Part shown: positions 16,270 through 24,475 of the stretch, piece by piece
Numbering within the stretch: position 1 is the stretch's first letter
How the letters are laid out: each line of letters starts with the position of its first letter
Assembly: GCF_000383475.1 (NCBI RefSeq)
Contig: NZ_KB911460.1
Location: 868,001 to 932,000, forward strand
Source of the DNA: Microbacterium sp. 11MF
GTDB lineage: Bacteria; Actinomycetota; Actinomycetes; Actinomycetales; Microbacteriaceae
Direction: 5' to 3'
DNA: 64,000 bases
The notes under the pieces: model-generated
Told to the model about the DNA's origin: nothing
What the model saw: only the letters and a program-made list of their open reading frames with translations
Database searches by the model: none
Position numbers and translations under genes: made by a program

Positions 16270-17354
16270 CCGCCGTCCCGATTTCGCTGGGTCGAGCGCC
16301 GCAGATGCCGTCCGATTCCGCTGCCCTTCCCGATCCGGCCGTCGGCCTCGTCGACACCCACGGACGCGTCCACCGCGACCTGCGGATCTCGCTCACCGAC
16401 CGCTGCTCCCTGCGGTGTACGTACTGCATGCCCGAGCAGGGCAACGAGTGGCTGGCGCGCACGAGCATCCTGACGACGGATGAGATCGTCGAGATCGCGG
16501 AGGTGGCGGCGGGCCTCGGCATCCGCACCTTCCGGCTCACCGGCGGCGAGCCGCTGCTGCGCACCGACATCGTCGACGTGGTGCGTCGCGTCGCCGCGAT
16601 CTCTGGACCCGACGGGCCGGTCGAGGTCGCGATGACGACGAACGGCATCCGGCTCGCCGAGGTGCTGCCCGACCTGATCGACGCGGGTCTGACGCGGCTG
16701 AACATCAGCATCGACACGATCGACCGCGAGCGCTTCGCGGCGCTCACGCGTCGTGACCGGCTCGACGACGTGCTCGAAGGGATCGCGGCAGCTGCGGCAT
16801 CCGATCTGAAGCCCTTAAAGCTGAACGCTGTCGCGATGCGCGGCGTGAACGACGACCAGCTCGCCGACTTGGTCGCCTTCGCGATGGAGGTCGGGGCGCA
16901 GTTGCGGTTCATCGAGCAGATGCCGCTGGATTCCGGACACACCTGGGACCGCAGTGCGATGGTGACGCGCGAAGAGATCCTCGAGGCGCTGTCGGAGCGG
17001 TGGACGCTCGAGCCGGTTCCCGGCCGCGGCGGCGCCCCCGCGGAAAAGTGGCGGATCGACGGCGGACCCCACGAGGTCGGCGTCATCGCCTCGGTGACCG
17101 CGCCCTTCTGCGGAGCGTGCGATCGACTGCGCCTGACCGCCGACGGTCAGTTCCGCAACTGCCTCTTCTCGCTGACCGAGTACGACGTCACGAGCGCTGT
17201 GCGCGGGATGCCTACCTCCGCCACCCGGGCGGATCGTCAGCGCGTCATCGCCGAGACTCTGCACGCGTGCGTGCTGGGGAAGCTGCCCGGCCACGCGATC
17301 AACGACCCGTCGTTCCTGCAGCCCGCGCGCGGGATGAACGCCATCGGGGGCTGA
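16266..17354 (+). CDS. moaA: GTP 3',8-cyclase
   Basis: MoaA radical-SAM enzyme, about 362 aa. The first [4Fe-4S] cluster motif is CSLRCTYC; the Gly-rich SAM strand is RLTGGEPLLR. The C-terminal second cluster is given by CGACDRLRLTADGQFRNC (CxxC plus a later Cys). It turns GTP into the 3',8-cyclised intermediate used by MoaC. GTG 16266 gives VTAVPISLG, close to the usual actinobacterial N terminus, and is coupled to a nine-codon upstream frame. ATG 16251 is an alternative. The frame ends in the usual Gly-Gly. It lies apart from the other moa genes. Confidence 0.92.
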   Translation: MTAVPISLGRAPQMPSDSAALPDPAVGLVDTHGRVHRDLRISLTDRCSLRCTYCMPEQGNEWLARTSILTTDEIVEIAEVAAGLGIRTFRLTGGEPLLRTDIVDVVRRVAAISGPDGPVEVAMTTNGIRLAEVLPDLIDAGLTRLNISIDTIDRERFAALTRRDRLDDVLEGIAAAAASDLKPLKLNAVAMRGVNDDQLADLVAFAMEVGAQLRFIEQMPLDSGHTWDRSAMVTREEILEALSERWTLEPVPGRGGAPAEKWRIDGGPHEVGVIASVTAPFCGACDRLRLTADGQFRNCLFSLTEYDVTSAVRGMPTSATRADRQRVIAETLHACVLGKLPGHAINDPSFLQPARGMNAIGG

Positions 17355-17358
17355 GCAC

Positions 17359-17649
17359 TTACTCGACCTGCGGCAGCTCGGCACCCCATCGCCCGAGCGC
17401 CGTGATCGCGTCAGCGAGCTCCAGTCCCCGGTCGGTGAGGACGTACGCCCGGGTGTTGTGCTTGAGCGGCAGTCTCCGCAGCACTCCGGCCGCCTCCAGT
17501 TCCTTCAGCCGCGTCGCAAGCATGTTCGTCGGAACGCCGAGCTGGCGCTGCAGGTCGCCGTATCGCTGCGGCCCCTCGAGGAGCTGCTCCACGATGAGGA
17601 GAGCCCAGCGCGCCCCGACGACCTCCAGGGCTGCGGCGAGCTCGCTCAC
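17359..17649 (-). CDS. HxlR family transcriptional regulator
   Basis: A 96-aa winged-helix protein. HxlR landmarks are VVGARWALLIVEQLLEGPQRYGDLQRQL, then PTNMLATRLKELEAAGVLRR and a TDRGLELADAITALGRWG tail. No conserved N-terminal cysteine is present, so redox sensing of the YodB/HypR kind is unlikely and a ligand is more probable. GTG overlaps the stop of the upstream VOC gene by 4 nt, so the two form an operon. A dyad over the operon promoter is its likely binding site. Confidence 0.85.
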   Translation of the reverse strand: MSELAAALEVVGARWALLIVEQLLEGPQRYGDLQRQLGVPTNMLATRLKELEAAGVLRRLPLKHNTRAYVLTDRGLELADAITALGRWGAELPQVE

Positions 17650-18050
17650 GAGGCCTGGTCGGCGTCCGGCTTCATCCAGAACGGCGAGTAGTGGTAACCG
17701 TCGAGGTCGTCGAACTGCCGTTGGTACATGAAGGGGTAGTCGTCGGTGTCGCCGATCCGCGCCCCCGCGGCTTTCGCCCGCTCGAGAAGTGCGTCTACCT
17801 CCTCACGGCTGTTCATATCGAACGAGACCGTGACTTTCGAGGGGGTGTCGGGGCCGCCGATGAGTTCCTCCACGCCGCCGACGCTCGCGTACATCTCGCG
17901 ACTTCCGAGCATGACGTACTGGTCGGGGGAGATGGCGAAGCACGAGACGTTGTCGTCGGACATCTCGGCGTTGAGGGTCCACCCGATGCCGGTGTAGAAG
18001 GCGGTGGCCCGGGCGACGTCCGCGACCGGGCAGGTGATGAAGAGGGTCAT
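17646..18050 (-). CDS. VOC (glyoxalase/bleomycin-resistance) superfamily protein
   Basis: A 134-aa VOC-fold protein with paired beta-alpha-beta-beta-beta modules. It starts TLFITCPVADVARATAFYTGIGW and ends YQRQFDDLDGYHYSPFWM. The family includes glyoxalases, dioxygenases and drug-binding proteins. This one looks like the PhnB-like or glyoxalase-like group, with no clear metal-ligand set, so its reaction is unknown. ATG 18050 is preceded 6 nt upstream by AAGTAT, which lies partly inside the operator dyad. The upstream in-frame extension has no support. Confidence 0.8.
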   Translation of the reverse strand: MTLFITCPVADVARATAFYTGIGWTLNAEMSDDNVSCFAISPDQYVMLGSREMYASVGGVEELIGGPDTPSKVTVSFDMNSREEVDALLERAKAAGARIGDTDDYPFMYQRQFDDLDGYHYSPFWMKPDADQAS

Positions 18051-18056
18051 GTCGCG

Positions 18057-18075
18057 ATACTTGCAAAATACAAGT
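18057..18075 (-). promoter_or_regulatory. Leaderless promoter and probable HxlR operator of the VOC-hxlR operon
   Basis: On the + strand ACTTG (18059-18063) and CAAGT (18071-18075) form a perfect dyad around an A/T-rich CAAAATA core, striking in this GC-rich DNA. The -10-like hexamer AAGTAT (18057-18062, minus strand) overlaps the dyad, and its end lies 6 nt before the VOC ATG. A repressor bound here would block RNA polymerase directly. Confidence 0.65.
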
Positions 18076-18114
18076 GCGGCGTCAATGGGCCACGCCACTG
18101 GCGAGTGGGCGATG

Positions 18115-19200
18115 TCACACAGGTGCCGAGATCGGCAGGCCCACATCAGCACCCGGGGGATCGGCGACCACAGCAGCAGCCTCCGCCCTGGTGAGGTTGT
18201 TGGGGTAGAGCTGACGTGAGAATCTGCCGCGCGGGTCATCTTTGTCGTGGGGCAGGTCGATGGCCGAGGCGTCGATGATGCGTGCCAGCAGCTTCGTCTC
18301 GTCGTCGCTGAGCTCGAGACAGCCCTTCCGGCGGAGGACGACGCGTCCGCGGTGGGGCGAGTCGCCCCCGATGCTGAGGATCAGCGTGCGCGGAGCTCCC
18401 TTCCACGGCGGGTCTGCGGACAGCTCCGCTCGAGTCACCTCGGACCATCGCAGGGTGCGCCCGCGGAAGCGGATCTGCTCTTGGGCCGGAAGGACCTCGA
18501 GCGGCCGACGCTGACGGCGGACGAACAGCAGCCAGCAGATGAGGCCGATCGCGACCACTGCTGCCCAGACGACTCCTCCCCAGGGGAACTCGTCTGCGAT
18601 GCGCAGCAGCTGGAACGACGCGATCACCGCCATCACCACGATCGGGACCGTGACCGTGCTCGGGAACGTCCCTTTCAACGGCCCGCAGACGACCTGCCAC
18701 GCGTCGTCGCTGCGCTGCGGGCCGATTCGCGTAGGTCGTCGATCAGCGGTGCCCGACGAGGCCGCGTAGGCCGCGTCGAATCGGGAACGTCGGAGGACCC
18801 ACACGCCCATCGCGGCGTAGCCGGCAGCAGGAAGGGCGAGCAGGAGCATCTCGTTCCACATCGCCGATCCCTCGACGATCATCCATGAGAGCAGGGCCAC
18901 GATGATCGGGGTCGGCGTCAGGAGGATGATGCCGAGGATCCGGAAGGCCCGCCGGAGTCGGACGTCGGGCGGGAGGTCGCGGCCGGTCGGTGGCCACCTC
19001 TTGTCGTCCCAGTTCGGCCGCATCGTCCACAGCACGCCGACGGTCATGGCGATCGTCGAGAGGGTGAGGAGTGCAGCCGCGAGGAGCGACCACGGCGCAC
19101 GCGCGATAAGCCAGCCCGGACCGATTCCTCCGCCGACACCGATGACGATGAGTACTGCACCGCTCACGCGGGGACCGGGGACGCGGAGGGATGAGGTCAC
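18115..19200 (-). CDS. Multi-pass membrane protein of unknown function
   Basis: About 361 aa. Six or so hydrophobic helices (for example VSGAVLIVIGVGGGIGPGWLI, ILGIILLTPTPIIVALLSWMI and TVPIVVMAVIASFQLL) fall into an N-terminal and a middle group. A soluble, PH-like C-terminal region follows from about residue 235 (EQIRFRGRTLRWSEVTRAEL and RTLILSIGG). The domain order recalls bacterial membrane proteins with a cytosolic PH-like tail. No catalytic motif was seen. GTG 19200 is the only good start. It stands alone and transcribes away from the downstream acyl-CoA-dehydrogenase-like operon. Confidence 0.6.
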   Translation of the reverse strand: MTSSLRVPGPRVSGAVLIVIGVGGGIGPGWLIARAPWSLLAAALLTLSTIAMTVGVLWTMRPNWDDKRWPPTGRDLPPDVRLRRAFRILGIILLTPTPIIVALLSWMIVEGSAMWNEMLLLALPAAGYAAMGVWVLRRSRFDAAYAASSGTADRRPTRIGPQRSDDAWQVVCGPLKGTFPSTVTVPIVVMAVIASFQLLRIADEFPWGGVVWAAVVAIGLICWLLFVRRQRRPLEVLPAQEQIRFRGRTLRWSEVTRAELSADPPWKGAPRTLILSIGGDSPHRGRVVLRRKGCLELSDDETKLLARIIDASAIDLPHDKDDPRGRFSRQLYPNNLTRAEAAAVVADPPGADVGLPISAPV

Positions 19201-19327
19201 GACGTCTGTCTACCGGGTCGACGTCATGGGGCGCCAGATTCCGGGCTGCGGTTACGGGGTGCTATCCGAGAGATTAGGGAGTGGCAAGCCTCTGCCTGTT
19301 GGCGTGGGTTGAGGGGACACTCCGAGG

Positions 19328-20398
19328 GTGACCGACGTGCGGAGAGACTTATCGACAGTGTCCATAGGCGACGGGCGGATCGGTGGCGCGGCCGCCGCCT
19401 CACTCGAGGAGGCCGACCGGATCGATGGATTCGGGGCGGACGTTGCCGCGACCCTCGCGTGGACTGTTCGCGTCGGTGACACACGCGGCGACCAGCGATC
19501 GCTCATCGACGACTGGTCGTTCCTCGCCGCGGTCGCCTGCCGGGATGTGGGTGCCGCCCGCATCCTCGAACCCCACCTCGATGCGATCGACATCCTCGAT
19601 CAGGCGGGTCGCGACGGCTACGCCCTCGACCTCGCCTCGATCCAGGCGGGCCCAGAATCCTCGTGGGGCGTGTTCGCCGCCGAAGGCGCGGGGATGCGGC
19701 TCGAGGCCCGGGACGATGGAACGGGGTGGCGACTGACGGGAACGAAACCATGGTGTTCGCTTGCACAGCACCTGAGTCATGCGCTCGTCACTGCGTGGGT
19801 CGGCGACGAGCGTCGCCTGTTCGCCGTCGCTCTGCGGACCCCCGACGTCACGCCGCACACCGGACCGTGGCACGCGCGCGGACTTCAGCAGGTCGTGAGC
19901 GCGCCGGTGGACTTCGCCGCAGCTCCAGCCGTGCCTGTCGGCGAGCCCGGCTGGTACCTGCGCCGACCCGGGTTCGCGACGGGCGGCATCGGGGTGGCCG
20001 CGTGCTGGTGGGGTGGCGCCCTTCCGCTGAGGGATGCCCTGGTCGACGCCGCCCGACGCGACGGCGCTGACCAGCTATCGCGGGTCCACCTCGGACGGGT
20101 GGATGCCGCGCTCTGGGCAGCCAGGCTCGCCCTCCGCTCCGCGGCACGAGAGATGAACGGGCTGCCCCAGGCATCCCACCCCGCCACCCTTGCCGCGCGC
20201 GTCCGGGCGATCGTCGCCGACGCGGTCGAGACGACGCTCGCCGAATCCGCTCGCGCTCTCGGACCGCTGCCCCTTGTAGCCGACGAGGCTCACGGCCGGC
20301 GCGTGTCCGACCTCGAGATCTATTTGCGTCAGCACCACGGGGAACGAGACCTGGCTCGGATCGGCGCCGACATCGCAGAGGGGAGAGGCGCATGGTGA
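19328..20398 (+). CDS. Acyl-CoA-dehydrogenase-like flavoprotein
   Basis: A 356-aa protein, shorter than typical acyl-CoA dehydrogenases (~380-400). The flavin-binding middle domain is recognisable (GWRLTGTKPWCSLAQHLSHALVTAW), and the C-terminal helical bundle ends LEIYLRQHHGERDLARIG, the ACAD-family tail. No catalytic glutamate could be placed by eye. It probably oxidises or reduces an acyl- or carrier-bound intermediate. Its last bases overlap the next gene by 7 nt, so it is the first gene of a coupled trio with a PIG-L/methyltransferase fusion and a glycosyltransferase. The GTG start is preceded by GACACT. Confidence 0.75.
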   Translation: MTDVRRDLSTVSIGDGRIGGAAAASLEEADRIDGFGADVAATLAWTVRVGDTRGDQRSLIDDWSFLAAVACRDVGAARILEPHLDAIDILDQAGRDGYALDLASIQAGPESSWGVFAAEGAGMRLEARDDGTGWRLTGTKPWCSLAQHLSHALVTAWVGDERRLFAVALRTPDVTPHTGPWHARGLQQVVSAPVDFAAAPAVPVGEPGWYLRRPGFATGGIGVAACWWGGALPLRDALVDAARRDGADQLSRVHLGRVDAALWAARLALRSAAREMNGLPQASHPATLAARVRAIVADAVETTLAESARALGPLPLVADEAHGRRVSDLEIYLRQHHGERDLARIGADIAEGRGAW

Positions 20399-21744
20399 GT
20401 TTCAGTCACCGCGACCCGGGAACAGACGAAGCGCTGTGGCACCGAGCGTTCGCTGACCGCGCGCTACGGACGCTGGATGAGACCTTCGGGCATCTCGTTG
20501 TCGTCGCGGCCCACCCCGATGACGAGACGCTCGGTGCTGCAGGGCTCATGGCTCGCACAGCTCGTCGCGGTGCGAGGATCACGGTTCTCATCGCGACCGA
20601 CGGTGAAGGCTCGCATCCTGAGTCCCCGACGCATACCCCTGTCGAACTCGCCGCGATGCGACGGCAGGAGGTGGCCGAAGCGCTCCACCAACTCGGCCCG
20701 TCGATCGATCTTCACTTCCTCGGCCTTCCGGACGGCGGGACGGATGACCATCGCGAGGCGATCGCGACCGCGCTCGGCGCGGTTCTCGGCGGAAGCGGCA
20801 CGCACCTCGTCGTCGTCCCGTGGGTGGGCGACGGGCACCGCGATCATCGTGTCGCGGCTGAGGTGACCGCCGAGGTGTGCGCTGACCTCGGCGTCTCTTG
20901 GCGCGAGTATCCGATCTGGCTGTGGCACTGGGGTTCACCGGACGAGGCGCCCTGGGGAGACCTCGAGGTCGTGCTCCTCGACGAGCCGACGGCGGATCTC
21001 AAGCGTGCCGCCATGCACCACCATCGCAGTCAGATCGCTGCGCTGTCGCCGGCGCCTGGCGACGAGGTGATGCTCCACGAAGGGATGCAGGCGCATTTCG
21101 ACCGGCCGTTCGAGGTCTTCGTCCGACCGGCCGGCCCCAGCCTCGCGGAGGGGTTCTTCAACGACTTCTACCGCCGCAACGGCGATGATCCGTGGGGTTT
21201 CGAGTCGCGCTGGTACGAGCAGCGCAAGCGCAGCATCGCCCTGGCGAGCCTGCCGCGTGCCCGGTATGCGTCGGCGCTCGAACTGGGGTGCTCGACGGGC
21301 GTGTTTACCGAGCTTCTCGCCGACAGATGCGACGCGGTACGTGCGGTCGACATCGCGGACGCTCCGCTCGAGATCGCACGCCGTCGCCTCGGGGACCGAG
21401 AGGGTGTTCGCCTCGACCGTCTCGAGCTGCCGGGGGAGTGGCCCGCCGGCACGTTCGACCTCGTCGTCCTCTCGGAGGTCGGCTACTACTGGAGCCCCGC
21501 CGATTTAACCGTCGCCATCGACCGGATTCGACGTGCGATGGATGCCGGTGGCCACCTCATCGCGTGTCACTGGCGGCATCCGGTCACGGAGTACCCGCAG
21601 TCCGGAGACGACGTGCACGCGGCGCTTCGTGCAGCCGACGGGTTCGTCCGCCTGGTTCAGCACGAGGAGGAGGACTTCGTGCTCGAGGTCTACGGGTTCG
21701 AGGGCGCCCGGTCGGTCGCCGCGGAGACGGGGCTCGTCGAATGA
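20392..21744 (+). CDS. Fusion of PIG-L/LmbE deacetylase and SAM-dependent methyltransferase
   Basis: A 450-aa two-domain protein. Residues ~30-235 form a PIG-L/LmbE zinc deacetylase with VVVAAHPDDETLG (zinc-binding His and Asp pair) and GDGHRDHRVAAE (third ligand region). Residues ~260-440 form a NodS-like class I methyltransferase with ALELGCSTGVFTELLA (SAM loop) and FDLVVLSEVGYYW. Such a fusion could remove an N-acetyl group from an amino sugar and then methylate the amine, as NodB/NodS do in series; this is inference. ATG lies inside the end of the preceding gene, and its TGA overlaps the glycosyltransferase ATG. Confidence 0.88.
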   Translation: MVSFSHRDPGTDEALWHRAFADRALRTLDETFGHLVVVAAHPDDETLGAAGLMARTARRGARITVLIATDGEGSHPESPTHTPVELAAMRRQEVAEALHQLGPSIDLHFLGLPDGGTDDHREAIATALGAVLGGSGTHLVVVPWVGDGHRDHRVAAEVTAEVCADLGVSWREYPIWLWHWGSPDEAPWGDLEVVLLDEPTADLKRAAMHHHRSQIAALSPAPGDEVMLHEGMQAHFDRPFEVFVRPAGPSLAEGFFNDFYRRNGDDPWGFESRWYEQRKRSIALASLPRARYASALELGCSTGVFTELLADRCDAVRAVDIADAPLEIARRRLGDREGVRLDRLELPGEWPAGTFDLVVLSEVGYYWSPADLTVAIDRIRRAMDAGGHLIACHWRHPVTEYPQSGDDVHAALRAADGFVRLVQHEEEDFVLEVYGFEGARSVAAETGLVE

Positions 21745-22457
21745 CGGCGGTCGGTGTTCCGGCAGTGGCGATCGTCGTTCCCGTGCACAATGAAGCCGAG
21801 CTCCTCGACGGCTGCCTCACCGCGCTCACCGCAGCCATCGAGCACACCCGGCGGACGCACCCGGGAGTGCGGATCTCGACGGTCGTCGTCCTCGATGCCT
21901 GCACGGATGCCTCGGCCCGGATCGCGCGGTCATGGCCGGTGCGAACGATCAGCATCGACGCGCGGAACGTGGGGACGGCTCGCCGCCGTGGCGTGGCGGC
22001 AGCCGTCACGGAGCTGGTTTCACCGTCTGCCGACGTCTGGATCAGCACGACGGATGGGGACTCTGTCGTCCCTGTCACGTGGCTGACTCACCAGCTGGCT
22101 CTGCGCACCGCGGGTGCGGATGTCGTTCTCGGCACCGTCCGCCCAGACTTCGCCGACCTCACCGCCGAGCACGCGGAGCACTGGCTCGAGACGCATCCGC
22201 GCGGCCGTCCGGTGGGCAACGTCCACGGCGCGAACCTCGGGTTGCGTGCCGACGTGTACCTCGCGGCGGGGCAGTTCGGTGACCTCGACCAGCACGAAGA
22301 CGTCGAGCTCGTCCGCGCGGCGCGAGCGCTCGGGGCACGGGTGGTCGCGACGGACGAGAACGAGGTGGTCACCTCGGGCCGCTTCTGGGGGCGGACGCCA
22401 GGCGGGTACGCCGCATTCGTCCGCGCGACGCACGAGCGTATCGCCGGTGTCGGCTGA
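21741..22457 (+). CDS. Family 2 glycosyltransferase
   Basis: A 238-aa GT-A enzyme without membrane helices. AIVVPVHNEAELLDGCLTAL opens the nucleotide-sugar fold, VVLDACTDASA is the usual strand-loop, and ISTTDGDSVVP carries the metal-binding Asp motif. HGANLGLRADVYLAAGQF and QHEDVELVRAARALGA form the acceptor-side loop. It probably transfers a sugar to a small acceptor rather than making a polymer. It is the last gene of the trio with the ACAD-like and PIG-L/methyltransferase genes. ATG overlaps the previous stop by 4 nt. Confidence 0.88.
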   Translation: MTAVGVPAVAIVVPVHNEAELLDGCLTALTAAIEHTRRTHPGVRISTVVVLDACTDASARIARSWPVRTISIDARNVGTARRRGVAAAVTELVSPSADVWISTTDGDSVVPVTWLTHQLALRTAGADVVLGTVRPDFADLTAEHAEHWLETHPRGRPVGNVHGANLGLRADVYLAAGQFGDLDQHEDVELVRAARALGARVVATDENEVVTSGRFWGRTPGGYAAFVRATHERIAGVG

Positions 22458-22566
22458 CCCTATTCCCACAGGGCCGAAAGGTAGCTGGTGCCGTCCACGT
22501 CGGCAAGGGGCGCGGTGAGGCGAGGGGACAGGCGGATCGTCGGGCTCCCCAACCCCCGGAGGAAGC

Positions 22567-23514
22567 ATGTACTTCCACGTTCAAGAGTTCATCAATGAAA
22601 TCGCACAGGACGAGCCGGATCCCGCAGCCGCCAACGCGCTGCAGGAGGGTCTCGGCGGACAGTTCGGCGAGATGCGCACGATGATGCAGTACCTGTTCCA
22701 GAGCATCAACTTCCGCGGCCCGGCGGGCAAACCGTACAAAGACCTCATTCAGGGCATCGGCACCGAGGAGATCAGCCACGTCGAGCTCATCGGCACGACG
22801 ATCTCGCGGCTGCTGGATGGGTCGCCCCGATACAACGGAAAGCCGACCGACCCGGTCGACGAACCCGGCGCGGGCGGTGCGACACCGCTCAGCATCGCCG
22901 TCGACCACGGCAACATCCATCACTATCTGGTCGGGGCGCAGGGTGCACTTCCCGTCGACGCAGCCGGCAATCCCTGGATGGGCAGCTACGTCTACAACTC
23001 CGGCAACCTCGTGCTCGACCTTCTGTACAACCTGATGCTGGAGTCGACGGGGCGGCTGCAGAAGTGCCGCCTCTACGAGATGACGGACAACAAGATGGCG
23101 CGCAGCACGATCTCGTACCTCATCGTGCGAGACCAGGCGCACGAGAACGCCTACGCGAAGGCCCTCGAGACCCTCGGAGTCAACTGGCGCACCTCGCTCC
23201 CGATCCCGAAGACGAACGCCCAACAGTTCCCCGAGGTCAAGCGTCTCGTCGACCTGGGGCTGCAGAGCAAGCAGTACTCGTTCGACCTGGGCAACCAGTC
23301 CGAAGCCGGCCGTATCTTCCAGGGGGCGTCGCCGTCGAACGACGGAACGCAGCTGGATGCCAGTGAGCAGGCGCCGGCAGGTTCACCCATGACCATCTCC
23401 CCGGAGCGTCCGGAAGAGTTCTCGCCGGGAGCCGACGAGGAGCTTCGGGCGCTGATCGAAGCGACGGCCGCCATGGAGATGGCCGACATCGACGCGACGT
23501 TCGGTCGCATGTAA
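22567..23514 (+). CDS. Manganese catalase
   Basis: A 315-aa non-haem catalase. The four-helix bundle ligands are visible: a Glu in LGGQFGEMRTMMQYLFQS, Glu and His in GIGTEEISHVELIG, then LLYNLMLESTGRLQKCRLYEM and a His in IVRDQAHENAYAKALE. It degrades hydrogen peroxide at a di-manganese site in the cytoplasm. A strong RBS (CCCGGAGGAAGC) precedes the ATG, unlike the many leaderless genes here. The last ~60 residues are low-complexity and acidic. It follows the PIG-L trio by 109 bp on the same strand; that gap holds nothing obvious. Confidence 0.93.
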   Translation: MYFHVQEFINEIAQDEPDPAAANALQEGLGGQFGEMRTMMQYLFQSINFRGPAGKPYKDLIQGIGTEEISHVELIGTTISRLLDGSPRYNGKPTDPVDEPGAGGATPLSIAVDHGNIHHYLVGAQGALPVDAAGNPWMGSYVYNSGNLVLDLLYNLMLESTGRLQKCRLYEMTDNKMARSTISYLIVRDQAHENAYAKALETLGVNWRTSLPIPKTNAQQFPEVKRLVDLGLQSKQYSFDLGNQSEAGRIFQGASPSNDGTQLDASEQAPAGSPMTISPERPEEFSPGADEELRALIEATAAMEMADIDATFGRM

Positions 23515-23526
23515 CGTTCCGCCGCG

Positions 23527-23575
23527 TGCGGTCGGTGCCTGGGCAGCGAGCCCCCTACCCGGGCCACCGATCGCA
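23527..23575. terminator. Hairpin between convergent catalase and siderophore-interacting genes
   Basis: TGCGGTCGGTG (23527-23537) pairs with CACCGATCGCA (23565-23575) over 11 bp with one G-T wobble. The loop contains a further CCCGGG stretch. It sits between two convergent stops, and there is no T tract. It probably works as a bidirectional terminator. Confidence 0.5.
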
Positions 23576-23577
23576 CC

Positions 23578-24366
23578 TCAGTGCGGTGCGTGGTACTCGG
23601 CTTCGCCGGACTTCCAGTAGCCCTTCACGACGACCTGATCGGATGCCACGCCCCACCGATCGAGCAGCAGGCGCCGCCCTGTCTTGACGATCCCCTGCTC
23701 GGCCGCGACGAACCCGAGAAGGTCGCCGTCCGGCCGATCGGACGCCGAAAGGTCGTCGAGGGCGGCCGCCAGCACAGTCCCCGGGAACGCACCGCCCCGG
23801 TGGACGAACGCGACGGTCACGCCGGCCGGAGCCGCGATCGTCAGCTCGTGTGCCGCATCGGCGACCTCGATCAGGATGCGACCGGTCGCCTCCTGATCCA
23901 TGTGCGCCGTGAAGCGCCGGATCGCCGGGACGGCGGTCTCGTCGCCGGCCAGGAACCAGGAGTCGGGACGACCGGCGATCACCATCGACCCGCGAGGGCC
24001 GCCGACGCCGATGACCGAGCCCAGCGGCGCGGTCGCGGCCCACGGGGCGGCGATCCCGGCGTCGCCGTGGACGGCGAACTCGACCTCGAGCCAGCCCGCC
24101 TCGGCATCCCATGCGAGCGGGGTGTACTCCCGGCTCGGGGACTGACGGATGGCATCGAGCTCCTCGGTGGTCTCACCGGTGAAGAACAGGCGCATGTGGT
24201 CGTCGCTGCCGAGCGACGTGAAGCCCCGCAGGTCGTCGCCCTCGAGCCGCACGCGCACGTACGTCGAGGTCTCCCAGGTCCGCGCGCTGAGCGTCGCTCG
24301 CCGGAATGTCAGGTCGAGCGGCTGCCGCTCGAGACGGAAGGAGGAGGCGGATTTGACGAAGCTCAC
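23578..24366 (-). CDS. Siderophore-interacting protein (FAD-dependent ferric-siderophore reductase)
   Basis: A 262-aa SIP-family reductase. The N-terminal FAD-binding barrel includes TSTYVRVRLEGDDL and SREYTPLAWDAEAGWLEVEFAVHGDAGIAAPWA, in which R-x-Y-T-P binds FAD. The C-terminal NAD(P)H-like lobe includes SWFLAGDETAVPAIRR and ends KVKSGEAEYHAP-like, typical of ViuB/YqjH proteins. It releases iron from imported siderophores in the cytoplasm. The GTG start abuts a DtxR/IdeR box, and the iron-importer operon diverges from it, so both should be induced in low iron. Confidence 0.92.
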   Translation of the reverse strand: MSFVKSASSFRLERQPLDLTFRRATLSARTWETSTYVRVRLEGDDLRGFTSLGSDDHMRLFFTGETTEELDAIRQSPSREYTPLAWDAEAGWLEVEFAVHGDAGIAAPWAATAPLGSVIGVGGPRGSMVIAGRPDSWFLAGDETAVPAIRRFTAHMDQEATGRILIEVADAAHELTIAAPAGVTVAFVHRGGAFPGTVLAAALDDLSASDRPDGDLLGFVAAEQGIVKTGRRLLLDRWGVASDQVVVKGYWKSGEAEYHAPH

Positions 24367-24385
24367 ATAGGTAAGGCTAGCCTAA
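24367..24385. promoter_or_regulatory. DtxR/IdeR-type iron box
   Basis: The 19-mer ATAGGTAAGGCTAGCCTAA matches the DtxR/IdeR consensus at 16 of 19 positions. On the minus strand it contains TAGCCT (24374-24379), a -10-like hexamer 7 nt before the siderophore-interacting gene GTG. A bound repressor would therefore cover the promoter. It also lies 90 bp upstream of the divergent iron-importer operon. Confidence 0.85.
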
Positions 24386-24475
24386 GTAGCACCGGCGATC
24401 GCCCGGCATCCCCTTCCGAACGGACGCGCCAGCGCGCTGATACGCGCCCGCGCCTCCGACGACAGGAGCAGTCAC

